From: Brevibacillus thermoruber 423
Lineage (GTDB): Bacteria; Bacillota; Bacilli; Brevibacillales; Brevibacillaceae
Direction: 5' to 3'
NCBI RefSeq assembly: GCF_000454065.1
Contig: NZ_ATNE01000017.1
Span: forward strand, 62,001 to 126,000
DNA: 64,000 nucleotides
Of the stretch, positions 56,605-64,000 are shown piece after piece. The notes under the pieces are model-generated. The model had not been told where the DNA came from. It made no database searches and worked only from the letters and a program-made list of their open reading frames with translations. Numbering within the stretch: the stretch's first letter is position 1; the number at the start of each line of letters is the position of its first letter. Made by a program: the position numbers and the translations under genes.

Positions 56605-56760
56605 AGGCTCCCTCCGACTCTGCACACGCTGGGAAAATCTCCAGCCGTCCGGGAACGATGCTCACATCGGTGACATTCTTTACCTACCACGCGAAAGCAG
56701 AGCGTAAACCTCTTCCTGGCGTTTTTGCAGAAAGGTTCCAATCCTTTCATGGACAACCGC
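56605..56760 (-). promoter_or_regulatory. Structured leader of the HD-GYP gene, possible aptamer
   Basis: The minus-strand leader contains hairpins GAAAGG/CCUUUC, GAUG/CAUC and GCUGG/CCAGC. The segment GGTAGGTA ... ACCGATG (56665-56690) resembles the 3' half of class I c-di-GMP riboswitches. The conserved GACGCAAAGCC block of that class is not present, so assignment fails on current evidence. No promoter was pinned; 56761-56898 shows nothing else recognisable. Confidence 0.3.
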
Positions 56761-56898
56761 ACGCCGCCGAACCGCCCACGGCCGTCTTCTCCTCCCGCGC
56801 TGTCCCGGGAGAACCGGTCAGCCTGCTGCAGGGGACTGGCGTCGCCATCATCCCGCTCGGCATCGCCTGCCCGGCATGGTCACGCTGCCGGGAAAACA

Positions 56899-56940
56899 AA
56901 AAACTCCCTCGTTCCCGCAACGACGGGAACCGGGGGAGTT
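56899..56940 (-). terminator. Purine permease terminator
   Basis: Minus-strand arms AACTCCC(CC)GGTTCCCG and CGGGAACGAGGGAGTT, loop of 6, then six T-rich bases. Confidence 0.88.
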
Positions 56941-56961
56941 TCCTTGCGCCTGCCGGACATG

Positions 56962-58257
56962 CTAGTGCGGCAGAAACGCCAATTGATAGGCAAACAAAGC
57001 GGCAAACAGGTACACCAGGGGATGGGCCTCCCGCCACTTGCCCCTGAGCGCCTTCATCAACGGATAGGAGATAAAGCCGAGCGCGATCCCCGTCGCAATG
57101 CTGGAGGTAAGCGGCATGCTGACGATCACGAGAAAGGCGGGAAACGACTCGTCCATCTCCTCCCAATGGATATGGCGCACGCTGCCGAGCATCAGCGAAC
57201 CGACGACGATCAGGGCCGGCGCGGTGATGGCGGAGAGGCCGGAGACGGCGCTGACGAGCGGACTGAAAAACGCGGACAGGCCGAACAGCACGGCCACCAC
57301 GAGAGCGGTCACCCCCGTGCGTCCGCCCGCCGCCACTCCGGAGGCCGACTCGATGTACGCCGAAGTGGGGCTGGTGCCGAACACGGAGCCGATCAAGGTG
57401 GCCACCGAGTCGGCAAACATCGCCCGCTCCGCCCGCGGCAGCCTGTTGTCCACCAGCAGCCCGGCCTGTTTGCTCACGCCGAGCACCGTCCCTGTCGTGT
57501 CAAACAGGGTCACCAGCAAAAACGAGAAGACGACCGCGTACAGCCCGTATTGACCGACGTCGGAAAAGGCCTGTACGGGATTGGAGACGATCAGCCCCTC
57601 CGGCAGCGTGGGCACGGACACGATCCCCTTTTCAAACGAGAGCTGACCCGTGAAATAGGCGATCAGCCCGGTCGCCACCATCCCGAAAAACAGCGCGCCG
57701 TTCACATTGAGCGACAGCAGCACCAGGGTGACGAACAAGCCGATCAAGGCCAGCACAACCTTTGGCGAGTGAAGATCGCCCAGCGTCACCAGGTTGGTCG
57801 GGTGGGCGGTGACCAGACCGGTCAAACGCAGGCCGATAAAGGCGATAAACAGGCCGATCCCGGCGGTGATGGCGTGTTTCAGATTGTCCGGGATCACCTC
57901 GATCAATTTGGAGCGCAGCGGTGTCAGCGACAGCAGCACAAACAGCACCCCCGCCACAAACACGGCAGAAAAGGCGATCGCATACGTCAGTCCGCCCTCC
58001 GCTTTGACCACCGAGTAGGCAAAGTACGCATTCAGCCCCATCGCCGGCGCGATGGCGATCGGGTAGTTGGCCCACAATCCCATGATCGCGGTCCCCACGA
58101 TGGTGGCGATAATGGTCGCCGTAAATCCCTGTTCAAACGGGAGCCCGGCGTCCGCGAGAATCAGCGGGTTGACCACCATGATGTAGGCCATGGTGAAAAA
58201 CGTGGTAACCCCCGCGAGAAGTTCCTTTTTCCATGAAAACGACCGATGAGCTTTCAT
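56962..58257 (-). CDS. NCS2-family guanine/hypoxanthine permease
   Basis: A 431-residue permease with about 12-14 spans. It shows TTFFTMAYIMVVNPLIL, APAMGLNAYFAYSVV and SPTSAYIESASGVAAGGRTG, which place it in the AzgA/PbuG-PbuO branch that imports guanine and hypoxanthine. No purine riboswitch (no TCTACC-type core) was found in its leader. Confidence 0.93.
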   Translation of the reverse strand: MKAHRSFSWKKELLAGVTTFFTMAYIMVVNPLILADAGLPFEQGFTATIIATIVGTAIMGLWANYPIAIAPAMGLNAYFAYSVVKAEGGLTYAIAFSAVFVAGVLFVLLSLTPLRSKLIEVIPDNLKHAITAGIGLFIAFIGLRLTGLVTAHPTNLVTLGDLHSPKVVLALIGLFVTLVLLSLNVNGALFFGMVATGLIAYFTGQLSFEKGIVSVPTLPEGLIVSNPVQAFSDVGQYGLYAVVFSFLLVTLFDTTGTVLGVSKQAGLLVDNRLPRAERAMFADSVATLIGSVFGTSPTSAYIESASGVAAGGRTGVTALVVAVLFGLSAFFSPLVSAVSGLSAITAPALIVVGSLMLGSVRHIHWEEMDESFPAFLVIVSMPLTSSIATGIALGFISYPLMKALRGKWREAHPLVYLFAALFAYQLAFLPH

Positions 58258-58423
58258 GATGACTTGTTCTCCCGTCCGTTACTAGATTCACACGTTACCA
58301 GTATGTACGATCCGGGCTCACCGTATCAAGGGGCACGGCGGTCCCGGCCGGGCAGAACGGCTGCGGCGCAGGCTCCGCGGCCAGCACACCAGCGCGGTGT
58401 CGAAAACAGCAAAAAATCCACAG

Positions 58424-58457
58424 CAAAAAATCCTCCGTCGGCTTCGGAGGATTTTTG
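58424..58457. terminator. hmp terminator
   Basis: Arms AATCCTCCG and CGGAGGATT with T-rich tails in both directions, 20 bases past the hmp stop. Just beside it is a short direct repeat ACAGCAAAAAATCC. Confidence 0.86.
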
Positions 58458-58473
58458 CCGGGATCATGATTCG

Positions 58474-59694
58474 TTACGCGTTCAGGCTGCCCATCGGCCC
58501 GAAGAATTCGAAGTGGATGCGTTCTTCCGGCACGCCCCAGTCTTGCAGCGCCCGGTAGACGGTTTTCATGAACGGCACCGGTCCGCAGAAGTAAAAATCG
58601 GCCTGGTTGTCGGGCAGTATCGACTGCAGCCACGGCAGGTCGATGTAGCCTTCCTTGTCAAAACGGCGCTCGGCCCGGTCGTCTTCGGTCGGCTGCGAAT
58701 ATACTACATGGAAGGACAGCGCCTCGTGCCGATCGGCCAGCGCGGCCACGTGCTCCTTCAGCGCGTGCGTCCGGCTGCTGCGCGCGGCGTGGATAAAGTG
58801 AACGCGCCGCTGCGGCTGCCGCTCCACCAGCGTATTCAGCATGCTGACCAGCGGGGTGAGGCCGACGCCCCCGCTCAGCAGGACGACCGGCGTCTCTATT
58901 GACGTATCCAGCACGAAGTCGCCTGCGGGCGCGCTGATGGGCAGCACGTCTCCTTCCCGGACGTGGTCGTGCAGGTAGGTGGAGACGATGCCTGCCGGTC
59001 TGCCTTCCGCGGCATCTTCCCGTTTGACGCTGATCCGGTAGTAATCCTTGCCCGGGCTGTCCGACAGGCTGTACTGACGGATGTGCGTGTAGGTTTCGCC
59101 CGGAATCGCCAGTTTCACGCTGATGTACTGCCCCGGCTGGAACGTCGAAATGGGGCCGCCGTCCTGCGGTTTCAGGTAGAACGAGGTAATCACGTCGCTC
59201 TCTTTCACCTTTCGGACCACGACAAAGTTGCGAAAATCCCGCCAGCCGCCGGGCGCCTGCTCCGCTTCGCGGTACAATTCGTCCTCCACGCTGATGAACA
59301 CGTCGGCGATGACGCCGTACGCTTCCGCCCACGCGTTGATGATCTCGTCGGTCGCCGCGTCGCCGAGCACGTCCTTGATCGCCGCGAGCAGGTTTTTCCC
59401 GACGATCGGGTAGTGCTCCGGCTTGATGCCCAAACTGCGGTGTTTGTGGGCGATTCGCTTGACTTCCGGCAGGATGGCTTCCAGGTTTTCAATGTTGGCC
59501 GCCGCCGCATAGACCGTGTTGGCCAGCGCCGTCTGCTGACGCCCCTGCTTTTGGTTGACGTGGTTAAAAATATTCAGCAGTTCCGGATGGTTGGTCAACA
59601 TCATCTTGTAAAAACGGGTCGTAATCGTCTTACCATGTTCCCTAAGTACAGGAACAGTCGACTTGATGATTTCTATCGTTTGTCGGTTCAGCAT
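58474..59694 (-). CDS. hmp: Flavohemoglobin, nitric oxide dioxygenase
   Basis: A 406-residue protein that converts NO to nitrate using NADPH and oxygen. Globin domain residues 1-138 with Tyr 29 (B10) and the proximal His 85 (HKHRS). FAD domain with RQYSLSD, and NAD domain with [14 protein letters not shown] and [24 protein letters not shown] precedes the ATG. Promoter carries a perfect Fnr-type palindrome. Confidence 0.97.
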   Translation of the reverse strand: MLNRQTIEIIKSTVPVLREHGKTITTRFYKMMLTNHPELLNIFNHVNQKQGRQQTALANTVYAAAANIENLEAILPEVKRIAHKHRSLGIKPEHYPIVGKNLLAAIKDVLGDAATDEIINAWAEAYGVIADVFISVEDELYREAEQAPGGWRDFRNFVVVRKVKESDVITSFYLKPQDGGPISTFQPGQYISVKLAIPGETYTHIRQYSLSDSPGKDYYRISVKREDAAEGRPAGIVSTYLHDHVREGDVLPISAPAGDFVLDTSIETPVVLLSGGVGLTPLVSMLNTLVERQPQRRVHFIHAARSSRTHALKEHVAALADRHEALSFHVVYSQPTEDDRAERRFDKEGYIDLPWLQSILPDNQADFYFCGPVPFMKTVYRALQDWGVPEERIHFEFFGPMGSLNA

Positions 59695-59738
59695 GTTCGC
59701 TCCTCCTCGACGATACCGTGATCGTTTGTGACGCCTTC

Positions 59739-59781
59739 AGTATAAGGCGTTGAGATCTTTTTCACTGTGATTGCAATCACA
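59739..59781 (-). promoter_or_regulatory. Class II Fnr-type promoter of hmp
   Basis: TGTGATTGCAATCACA (59766-59781) is a perfect TGTGA-N6-TCACA dyad. The -10 TATACT lies at 59739-59744. Counting a start point 7 bases after the -10 (59732), the dyad is centred at -41.5, the exact position for activation by Fnr (or Crp-like) factors. No -35 hexamer is needed or seen. Confidence 0.75.
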
Positions 59782-59960
59782 TCGCAAGTGGAGGTTTTGT
59801 GAACACCTGAGCAGCGCGAATGATGCCTGTCCGCCTGCCGCAATCCCTCCGTCTCCGGTCTGACCTGCGGATCGCGCTTGCGCCGGTTGGGGGGATTTGG
59901 AAATATGAGGTACAATAAAGAAGCAGTCATGAATGTTCATCTCGACAGGGAGGTAGCAGA

Positions 59961-60269
59961 ATGGATCACAAGGGAGTCAAGGCGATCACCCATGCCAGCA
60001 CGTTTTTCGCGCCAATCCTGGTGCCGCTGGTTGTCTGGCTGCTGATGCAGGACCGGGACGTAAAAAACCTGGCCCTGCAGGCATTGCTGTTTCATATCAT
60101 CATGAGCGTACTCCTCTCGATTTCCTGGGCGCTCTCATTTGTCCTGATCGGCATCCCGTTCCTGCTGGCATTTGGCTTTATGGCACTCTACTATCCGATC
60201 AAGGGGATCATTTACGCGCTGCAGGACAGACCGTTCCGCTATCCGGTCATCGGATCGCTGATCGGCTAG
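59961..60269 (+). CDS. DUF4870-type small membrane protein
   Basis: A 102-residue protein with three hydrophobic segments. It begins KGVKAITHASTFFAPILVPLVVWLL and continues KNLALQALLFHII, the pattern of DUF4870 (often annotated in envelope stress loci). Function unknown. A TTGGGG/TACAAT pair with 18 bp lies 40-70 bases upstream (TACAAT at about 59912). AGGGAGGTAGCAG precedes the ATG. Confidence 0.85.
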   Translation: MDHKGVKAITHASTFFAPILVPLVVWLLMQDRDVKNLALQALLFHIIMSVLLSISWALSFVLIGIPFLLAFGFMALYYPIKGIIYALQDRPFRYPVIGSLIG

Positions 60270-60280
60270 ACGGACACCAC

Positions 60281-60310
60281 GGAAAAGGCGGGAGTGAAAC
60301 GCTTCACTCC
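60281..60310 (-). terminator. Terminator of the cation-efflux fragment
   Basis: Minus-strand arms CGGGAGTGAA and TTTCACTCCCG around GCG, then CCTTTTCC; the 5' arm contains the stop codon of the gene at 60304. Confidence 0.75.
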
Positions 60311-60537
60311 CGGGTCGGAAAGCGGGGAGTCGGCTTTTTTTCCGCCAGCACGCTGCCAACGAAGACAAACCCTTGATTGACGGCATCGGCAACGGAGTGC
60401 ATGGCCGAGGCAAACATCGCCCCGCTTCCGCTTATCAAGGCCGCTGCCCCTTTCACCAGGGCCAAACCGGCATTTCCCACCGCTGCCGTGGCGGAAGACG
60501 TATTCCCCTTTTTGATCCACTTCCAGATGGATTCCAT
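60304..60537 (-). pseudogene. Cation diffusion facilitator N-terminal fragment
   Basis: A 77-residue frame that matches only the first membrane helices of CDF transporters: ATAAVGNAGLALVKGAAALISG, GAMFASAMHSVADAVNQGFV, then EKKPTPRFPTRE, where full proteins continue with (HPFGHGRE) and four more helices. The conserved metal residue position (HSxAD) is kept in MHSVAD. The stop falls in the terminator stem. The simplest reading is a decayed gene; a short, intact small membrane protein is the alternative. Confidence 0.65.
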
Positions 60538-60672
60538 GAGAACCCCCTTTTCAGACATGACTCATCATGAACATGGGAGGCAATCAGCCTCTCCTGTCTC
60601 CGGAAATCTTGCGTTTGGAAATTATTGTAGAAGAAAAAAGGGAGGCGATCAAACATGCGAGGTGGTATCTAT

Positions 60673-60725
60673 TGACAGCGAAAAACCGCAGGGTGTATGC
60701 TTATTACATCAAAAAAAATTGATGA
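60673..60725 (+). promoter_or_regulatory. arsR1 promoter with operator 1
   Basis: TTGACA (60673-60678) and TATGCT (60697-60702) with an 18-bp spacer. The dyad CATCAA-N6-TTGATG at 60708-60725 covers the start point, so an ArsR-type repressor would block initiation. The same dyad recurs downstream (61080-61097). Confidence 0.82.
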
Positions 60726-60738
60726 AAGGGACGACACC

Positions 60739-61065
60739 ATGAAACAGCCTCAGGCAGCCATCGAACCTACCGACGCCTTCTTTGAACAGTACGAAGCCAA
60801 ATTCAAGGCATTGGCGGACAGCAAGCGCCTGCGAATCATGCACGAACTCACCCGGCGGGGCAGCGTGTGCGTCTGTGATCTGGCGGACGTGATGGGGATG
60901 GCGCAATCGAAACTTTCCTACCACCTGAAAATCCTGCTGGACGCTGAACTGATCACCAGGGAATCGGACGGGGTCTGGAATTACTACAGCTTGAACCACG
61001 CGGAAGTAAACCGCCTGCTTTCCGACGAACTGTGCTGCATCTTTCGCCGCAGCGGCTGCTGCTGA
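60739..61065 (+). CDS. arsR: ArsR/SmtB repressor, organoarsenical-type candidate
   Basis: A 108-residue winged-helix repressor. SVCVCDLADVMGMAQSKLSYHLKIL is the recognition region, with Cys 44 and 46. The C-terminus holds two vicinal cysteine pairs, Cys 99-100 (DELCC) and Cys 107-108 (SGCC). Pairs near residue 100 are the arsenical site in repressors that prefer methylarsenite. Start chosen at ATG 60739 after GAAAGGGACG. Same strand as arsI. Confidence 0.93.
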   Translation: MKQPQAAIEPTDAFFEQYEAKFKALADSKRLRIMHELTRRGSVCVCDLADVMGMAQSKLSYHLKILLDAELITRESDGVWNYYSLNHAEVNRLLSDELCCIFRRSGCC

Positions 61066-61079
61066 TTTTTTTCTCTTTT

Positions 61080-61117
61080 CATCAAATTTTTTTGATGTTT
61101 ATTTCAAAAATATTTGA
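61080..61117. promoter_or_regulatory. Operators 2 and 3 between arsR1 and arsI
   Basis: CATCAA-N6-TTGATG (61080-61097), identical in arms to operator 1, and a weaker TCAA-N6-TTGA dyad (61104-61117) just before the arsI ribosome site. They suggest autonomous control of arsI or roadblock repression. Confidence 0.7.
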
Positions 61118-61133
61118 TTTAGGAGGAGCTGCC

Positions 61134-61547
61134 ATGAAGTACGTGCATGTCGGCATCAACGTCACCGATCTGGACCAATCGGTCGCCTTTTACAGCAAGC
61201 TGTTCGGAACCAATCCCGTAAAGAAAAAGGCGGATTACGCCAAATTTTTGCTCGATGCTCCCGGTTTGAATCTGACGCTGAACCTCGTCGACGCCGTCAG
61301 CGGCAATCAGGTGAATCACTTCGGGTTTCAAGTGGAGCGGGCGGACGAGGTCCTCGTTCACCAGAAGCGTCTGGAGGATGCCGGCCTGCCGATTGCCAAA
61401 GTGGAGGCCGATACGACCTGCTGCTATGCCGTTCAAGACAAGTTTTGGGTCGTGGACCCCGACGGCAACGAGTGGGAATTTTTCTACACCAAACAGGACG
61501 CCGACGTCCGCAGCATCCAAACCAACAGCAGCTGCTGTACGGCCTGA
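61134..61547 (+). CDS. arsI: ArsI C-As lyase (Fe(II)-dependent dioxygenase, VOC family)
   Basis: A 137-residue VOC protein. It demethylates trivalent methylarsenite to arsenite. The three iron ligands are all present at the expected places: His 5, His 62 and Glu 115. The arsenic-binding vicinal cysteines Cys 96-Cys 97 (DTTCCYAV) are exact. CadI-type proteins are the near relatives, but the CC pair argues for ArsI. AGGAGGAGCTGCC precedes the ATG. Confidence 0.93.
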   Translation: MKYVHVGINVTDLDQSVAFYSKLFGTNPVKKKADYAKFLLDAPGLNLTLNLVDAVSGNQVNHFGFQVERADEVLVHQKRLEDAGLPIAKVEADTTCCYAVQDKFWVVDPDGNEWEFFYTKQDADVRSIQTNSSCCTA

Positions 61548-61548
61548 A

Positions 61549-61597
61549 AAAACGAACCAATCACTTCCCTGCGGACGGGGAAGTGATTGGTTTTGCC
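61549..61597. terminator. Bidirectional terminator between arsI and arsC
   Basis: Perfect 15-bp stem (61555-61569 with 61578-61592) with T-rich tails on both strands. Confidence 0.92.
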
Positions 61598-61613
61598 TAA
61601 ATGCCCTCTCGGG

Positions 61614-62039
61614 TTATTCGCCTTCTTTCAGAAACCCTTCGATGCGGTTCCTGATGGCATCGCGGACGCTGCGAAAGCTGTCCATGATCTCCGCCTCGGT
61701 ACCGGAGGCTTTGGCCGGGTCGTCGAAGCCCCAGTGCCATTTGACCACATGCTTGTTGGCAATCACCGGGCAGTGCTCATCCGCGTGGCCGCACAGCGTA
61801 ATGACGTAATCGGCGCGGTTCAGCACCTCCGGGTCAATCACATCCGACGTCTGGCCGGAGATGTCGACACCGGCTTCTTTCATCACTTGTACCGCGCGGG
61901 GGTTTAGGCCGTGCGCTTCCAAACCGGCGCTGCGCACTTCATAGCGGTCTGCGCCCAACGCTTTCAAAAATCCCTCCGCCATCTGGCTGCGGCAGGAGTT
62001 TCCGGTGCAAAGAAAGTAGACGAGCGGTTTTTTGTTCAT
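61614..62039 (-). CDS. arsC: Arsenate reductase, thioredoxin-coupled
   Basis: A 141-residue low-molecular-weight phosphatase-fold enzyme. P-loop CTGNSCRS with nucleophile Cys 11 and Arg 17, and the redox pair Cys 83 and Cys 90 in [11 protein letters not shown]. This is the Bacillus/S. aureus pI258 class that reduces arsenate to arsenite. AAAGGAGAATCGGAC precedes the ATG. 34 bases after acr3. Confidence 0.97.
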   Translation of the reverse strand: MNKKPLVYFLCTGNSCRSQMAEGFLKALGADRYEVRSAGLEAHGLNPRAVQVMKEAGVDISGQTSDVIDPEVLNRADYVITLCGHADEHCPVIANKHVVKWHWGFDDPAKASGTEAEIMDSFRSVRDAIRNRIEGFLKEGE

Positions 62040-62073
62040 GTCCGATTCTCCTTTATTCGTGATTCCGGTTCGT

Positions 62074-63165
62074 TCACACCGGGGACTTGTGCGGAAAAAA
62101 CGTTTGCCGAAACCGGAGGGCGACGTTGACGAGGGCAATCATGACCGGCACCTCGACGAGCGGTCCGATGACGGCCGCAAACGCCGCACCCGAGTGGATG
62201 CCAAAGACGCCGACCGCCACGGCGATGGCCAGCTCGAAGTTATTGCTCGCCGCCGTAAACGCCAGGGTTGACGTCACGGGGTAATCCGCGCCTGCCTTTT
62301 TCCCCATGAAAAACGAGATGAAGAACATGACGACAAAATAGATCAGCAGGGGAATTGCGATGCGGATGACATCCAGCGGCAGTTGAACGATGACCTCCCC
62401 TTTCAGGGCAAACATCACGACGATGGTAAACAACAGGGCAAGCAGGGTGATCGGACTGATTTTCGGGATAAACACGCGTTCATACCAGTCACGCCCCCTT
62501 GCCTTGACGAGCAGGAAGCGGGTGAGCATGCCCGCCAGAAACGGGACGCCCAGGTAAATGAACACGCTCTTGGCCACTTCCGCCATCGTGATGTCGATCA
62601 CCATGCCCTTTAGGCCAAACCAGCCGGGCAGGACCGTTACAAACACATACGTATACACGGAATAGAACAGCACCTGGAAGATGGAGTTGAACGCGACCAG
62701 CCCCGCCGCATATTCGGTGTCTCCTTTGCATAAATCGTTCCAGACGATCACCATCGCAATGCAGCGGGCCAAGCCGATCATGATCAACCCCACCATGTAT
62801 TCCGGGTACCCCTGCAGAAATACAAGGGCCAGCACAAACATGAGGACCGGACCGATGATCCAGTTTTGCACGAGCGACAGGGCCAGGACCTTTCCGTTTC
62901 GAAATACGCGCCCCAGTTCTTCGTAACGAACTTTCGCCAGCGGCGGATACATCATCAAAATCAGCCCGATCGCGATCGGAATGGATGTCGTCCCAGCCTG
63001 GTACTGGTTGAGATAGGCGACGACATCGGGGAAGAACACGCCCGCGCCCACTCCGACAACCATGGCGGCAAAAATCCACACAGTCAAATAACGATCAAGG
63101 AAAGATAATTGCTTCCCCACACCCCCGGCCACTCGCTCTTTCACTCCTTCCGGTTTTACTCGCAT
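62074..63165 (-). CDS. acr3: Arsenite efflux permease Acr3
   Basis: A 363-residue carrier with about ten spans. [18 protein letters not shown], the conserved Cys 135 in [15 protein letters not shown], and [18 protein letters not shown] are hallmarks of the Acr3 family that expels arsenite. Starts within the arsR2 stop (10-bp overlap). Confidence 0.96.
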   Translation of the reverse strand: MRVKPEGVKERVAGGVGKQLSFLDRYLTVWIFAAMVVGVGAGVFFPDVVAYLNQYQAGTTSIPIAIGLILMMYPPLAKVRYEELGRVFRNGKVLALSLVQNWIIGPVLMFVLALVFLQGYPEYMVGLIMIGLARCIAMVIVWNDLCKGDTEYAAGLVAFNSIFQVLFYSVYTYVFVTVLPGWFGLKGMVIDITMAEVAKSVFIYLGVPFLAGMLTRFLLVKARGRDWYERVFIPKISPITLLALLFTIVVMFALKGEVIVQLPLDVIRIAIPLLIYFVVMFFISFFMGKKAGADYPVTSTLAFTAASNNFELAIAVAVGVFGIHSGAAFAAVIGPLVEVPVMIALVNVALRFRQTFFPHKSPV

Positions 63166-63485
63166 GTGACCAACAGCCCTTTGTCCTCCAACTCTTTCAG
63201 TGGGCCGGACATATCGGGCAGATGACGCAGATGGAACCCGATTTCCTCCAGTCTATGTTCGTTCAACGAATAAAACACCCACTGCCCCTTTCGCGTCTCC
63301 CGCACCAGACCCACCGTTTTCAGGCGGCTCATATGCCGCGACACGGCCGGTTGGGAAATGTTGAAGATCGGCACCAGCTCGCATATGCAGCACTCGCGTA
63401 CGCGCAGCAAGGCAATGATCTTCAGCCGGGTGGGATCGGCGAGGGCTTTCAACGCGTCAGCGATGGTTTCAAAATGATCGGTCAT
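63156..63485 (-). CDS. arsR: ArsR/SmtB arsenite repressor
   Basis: A 109-residue winged-helix repressor with the classical metal site [14 protein letters not shown] (Cys 32, 33, 35). It differs from arsR1 and lacks C-terminal cysteine pairs. It leads the arsR-acr3-arsC operon. GGGAGGCAGCC precedes the ATG. Confidence 0.95.
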   Translation of the reverse strand: MTDHFETIADALKALADPTRLKIIALLRVRECCICELVPIFNISQPAVSRHMSRLKTVGLVRETRKGQWVFYSLNEHRLEEIGFHLRHLPDMSGPLKELEDKGLLVTCE

Positions 63486-63509
63486 GGCTGCCTCCCATAC
63501 ATTATGATC

Positions 63510-63521
63510 ATATAACTATAT
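63510..63521. promoter_or_regulatory. AT-rich dyad upstream of arsR2
   Basis: ATATA-AC-TATAT lies 25-36 bases before the start of arsR2 and is a plausible operator. The promoter hexamers around it are ambiguous. It does not resemble the arsR1 operators. Confidence 0.4.
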
Positions 63522-63616
63522 TGTTATTTTATGCGGACAAAAAATCAATATGTAATTTTTTTTAATGGTGTCCACGTCCATCCTGTTGTGATTGGGTGTC
63601 GTGAATAAAAACATTA

Positions 63617-64000
63617 TTACGCCTCCATTTTTCTCTTCACTTCAACCCCCTGTACTTCCCATGCAAGAAAGAATACGTTACGCAATGTGAACACCAGATT
63701 ACCGGCATAAATGGCACGGATTTGATTGTGGTGATCATAGTCGATGATCTCAAAAGCTGCCAATACCTGCGCTTCGTCTCCAGAATTTGTTACCTCTTTC
63801 ACCTCGACTCTGGGGCGGCCAAGTTTTTCTTCATCGGCAAATTGATAAAATGAACGAATCTTATCAATATCTTCTTGTTTCAATTGTGAACGCTGCACAT
63901 CACCGGTTCTCACTTTATCCATAGCAGCTTCCACTATTTCAACAGGCGACTTCTTGATGGTGTCCAACGCAATCGTGGCGAATAGGAAAACAACAAGGCA
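63617..64000 (-). CDS. Unrecognised exported protein (N-terminus beyond window edge)
   Basis: The frame stays open to the window end, so 128 codons are visible. The upstream codons read CLVVFLFATIAL before DTIKKSPVEIV, which suggests a signal or anchor sequence, possibly a lipoprotein because a Cys starts the visible part. The rest (EEKLGRPRVEVKEVTNSG, AAFEIIDYDHHNQIRAIYAG) is beta-rich. No family was recognised. Confidence 0.6.
   Translation of the reverse strand, partial: CLVVFLFATIALDTIKKSPVEIVEAAMDKVRTGDVQRSQLKQEDIDKIRSFYQFADEEKLGRPRVEVKEVTNSGDEAQVLAAFEIIDYDHHNQIRAIYAGNLVFTLRNVFFLAWEVQGVEVKRKMEA

Noticed and set aside
56725-56752. tRNA-like T-arm (AAAGG TTCCAAT CCTTT) on the plus strand
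   Set aside because: Loop position 57 is C and there is no matching 5' acceptor arm or anticodon stem.
58258-58424. Purine riboswitch before the NCS2 permease
   Set aside because: The conserved core loops of the purine aptamer are absent.

Overview
The window is a low-copy, near-origin chromosomal segment of an endospore-forming Firmicute, most like Brevibacillus or another Paenibacillaceae member. The evidence is sporulation genes throughout (spoIIE, yabP, yabQ, spoVT, fin, spoVG, sspF, csfB, bofA, abrB), a long Bacillus-type SRP RNA, moderately high GC, and a gene order that matches the Bacillus subtilis interval from the SRP RNA gene and dnaX to spoIIE, read backwards. The genus is an inference from style and order. 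No rRNA, tRNA, CRISPR array, insertion sequence or phage gene was seen.

Layout. 1-20 kb, minus strand: a cut VWA protein gene, spoIIE, yabR, divIC, yabQ, yabP, an inserted secreted repeat protein and TPR protein, rqcP, yabN/mazG, a SpoVB-like flippase, spoVT, prsA, mfd, fin, pth, the L25/Ctc gene and prs. 20-30 kb: glmU, a lone plus-strand COG0523 GTPase, spoVG, ridA, purR, ispE, a YdcF-type protein, sspF, veg, rsmA, rnmV and yabE. 30-42 kb: tatD, metG with a T-box leader, abrB (plus strand), rsmI, a GIY-YIG gene, trmN6, yabA, ricT, holB, yaaR, darA, tmk, a decarboxylase and csfB/gin. 42.4-48.5 kb: an accessory envelope-glycan operon in the slot between csfB and bofA where B. subtilis carries rrnA. 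It has a consensus sigma-A promoter overlapped by a near-perfect Fur box. 48.5-57 kb: bofA, yaaL, a CPBP protease, recR, ebfC, dnaX, a PAS histidine kinase, the SRP RNA and an HD-GYP protein. 57-64 kb: a purine permease, flavohemoglobin hmp with a class-II Fnr-type site, small membrane genes, and an arsenic island (arsR1-arsI facing arsR2-acr3-arsC).

How it fits together. Most genes are housekeeping (replication, translation, tRNA and rRNA modification, cell division, precursor synthesis) or sporulation control. Regulatory sites match this: 0A boxes at spoIIE and abrB, a 21-bp-spacer spoIIE promoter, a sigma-F-type promoter at fin, a sigma-H promoter at spoVG, and two consensus promoters at veg. 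The accessory parts are the Fur-linked glycan operon, the secreted repeat protein, the COG0523 gene and the arsenic island. The arsenic island couples a likely organoarsenical-sensing ArsR to a C-As lyase through three copies of one operator type.
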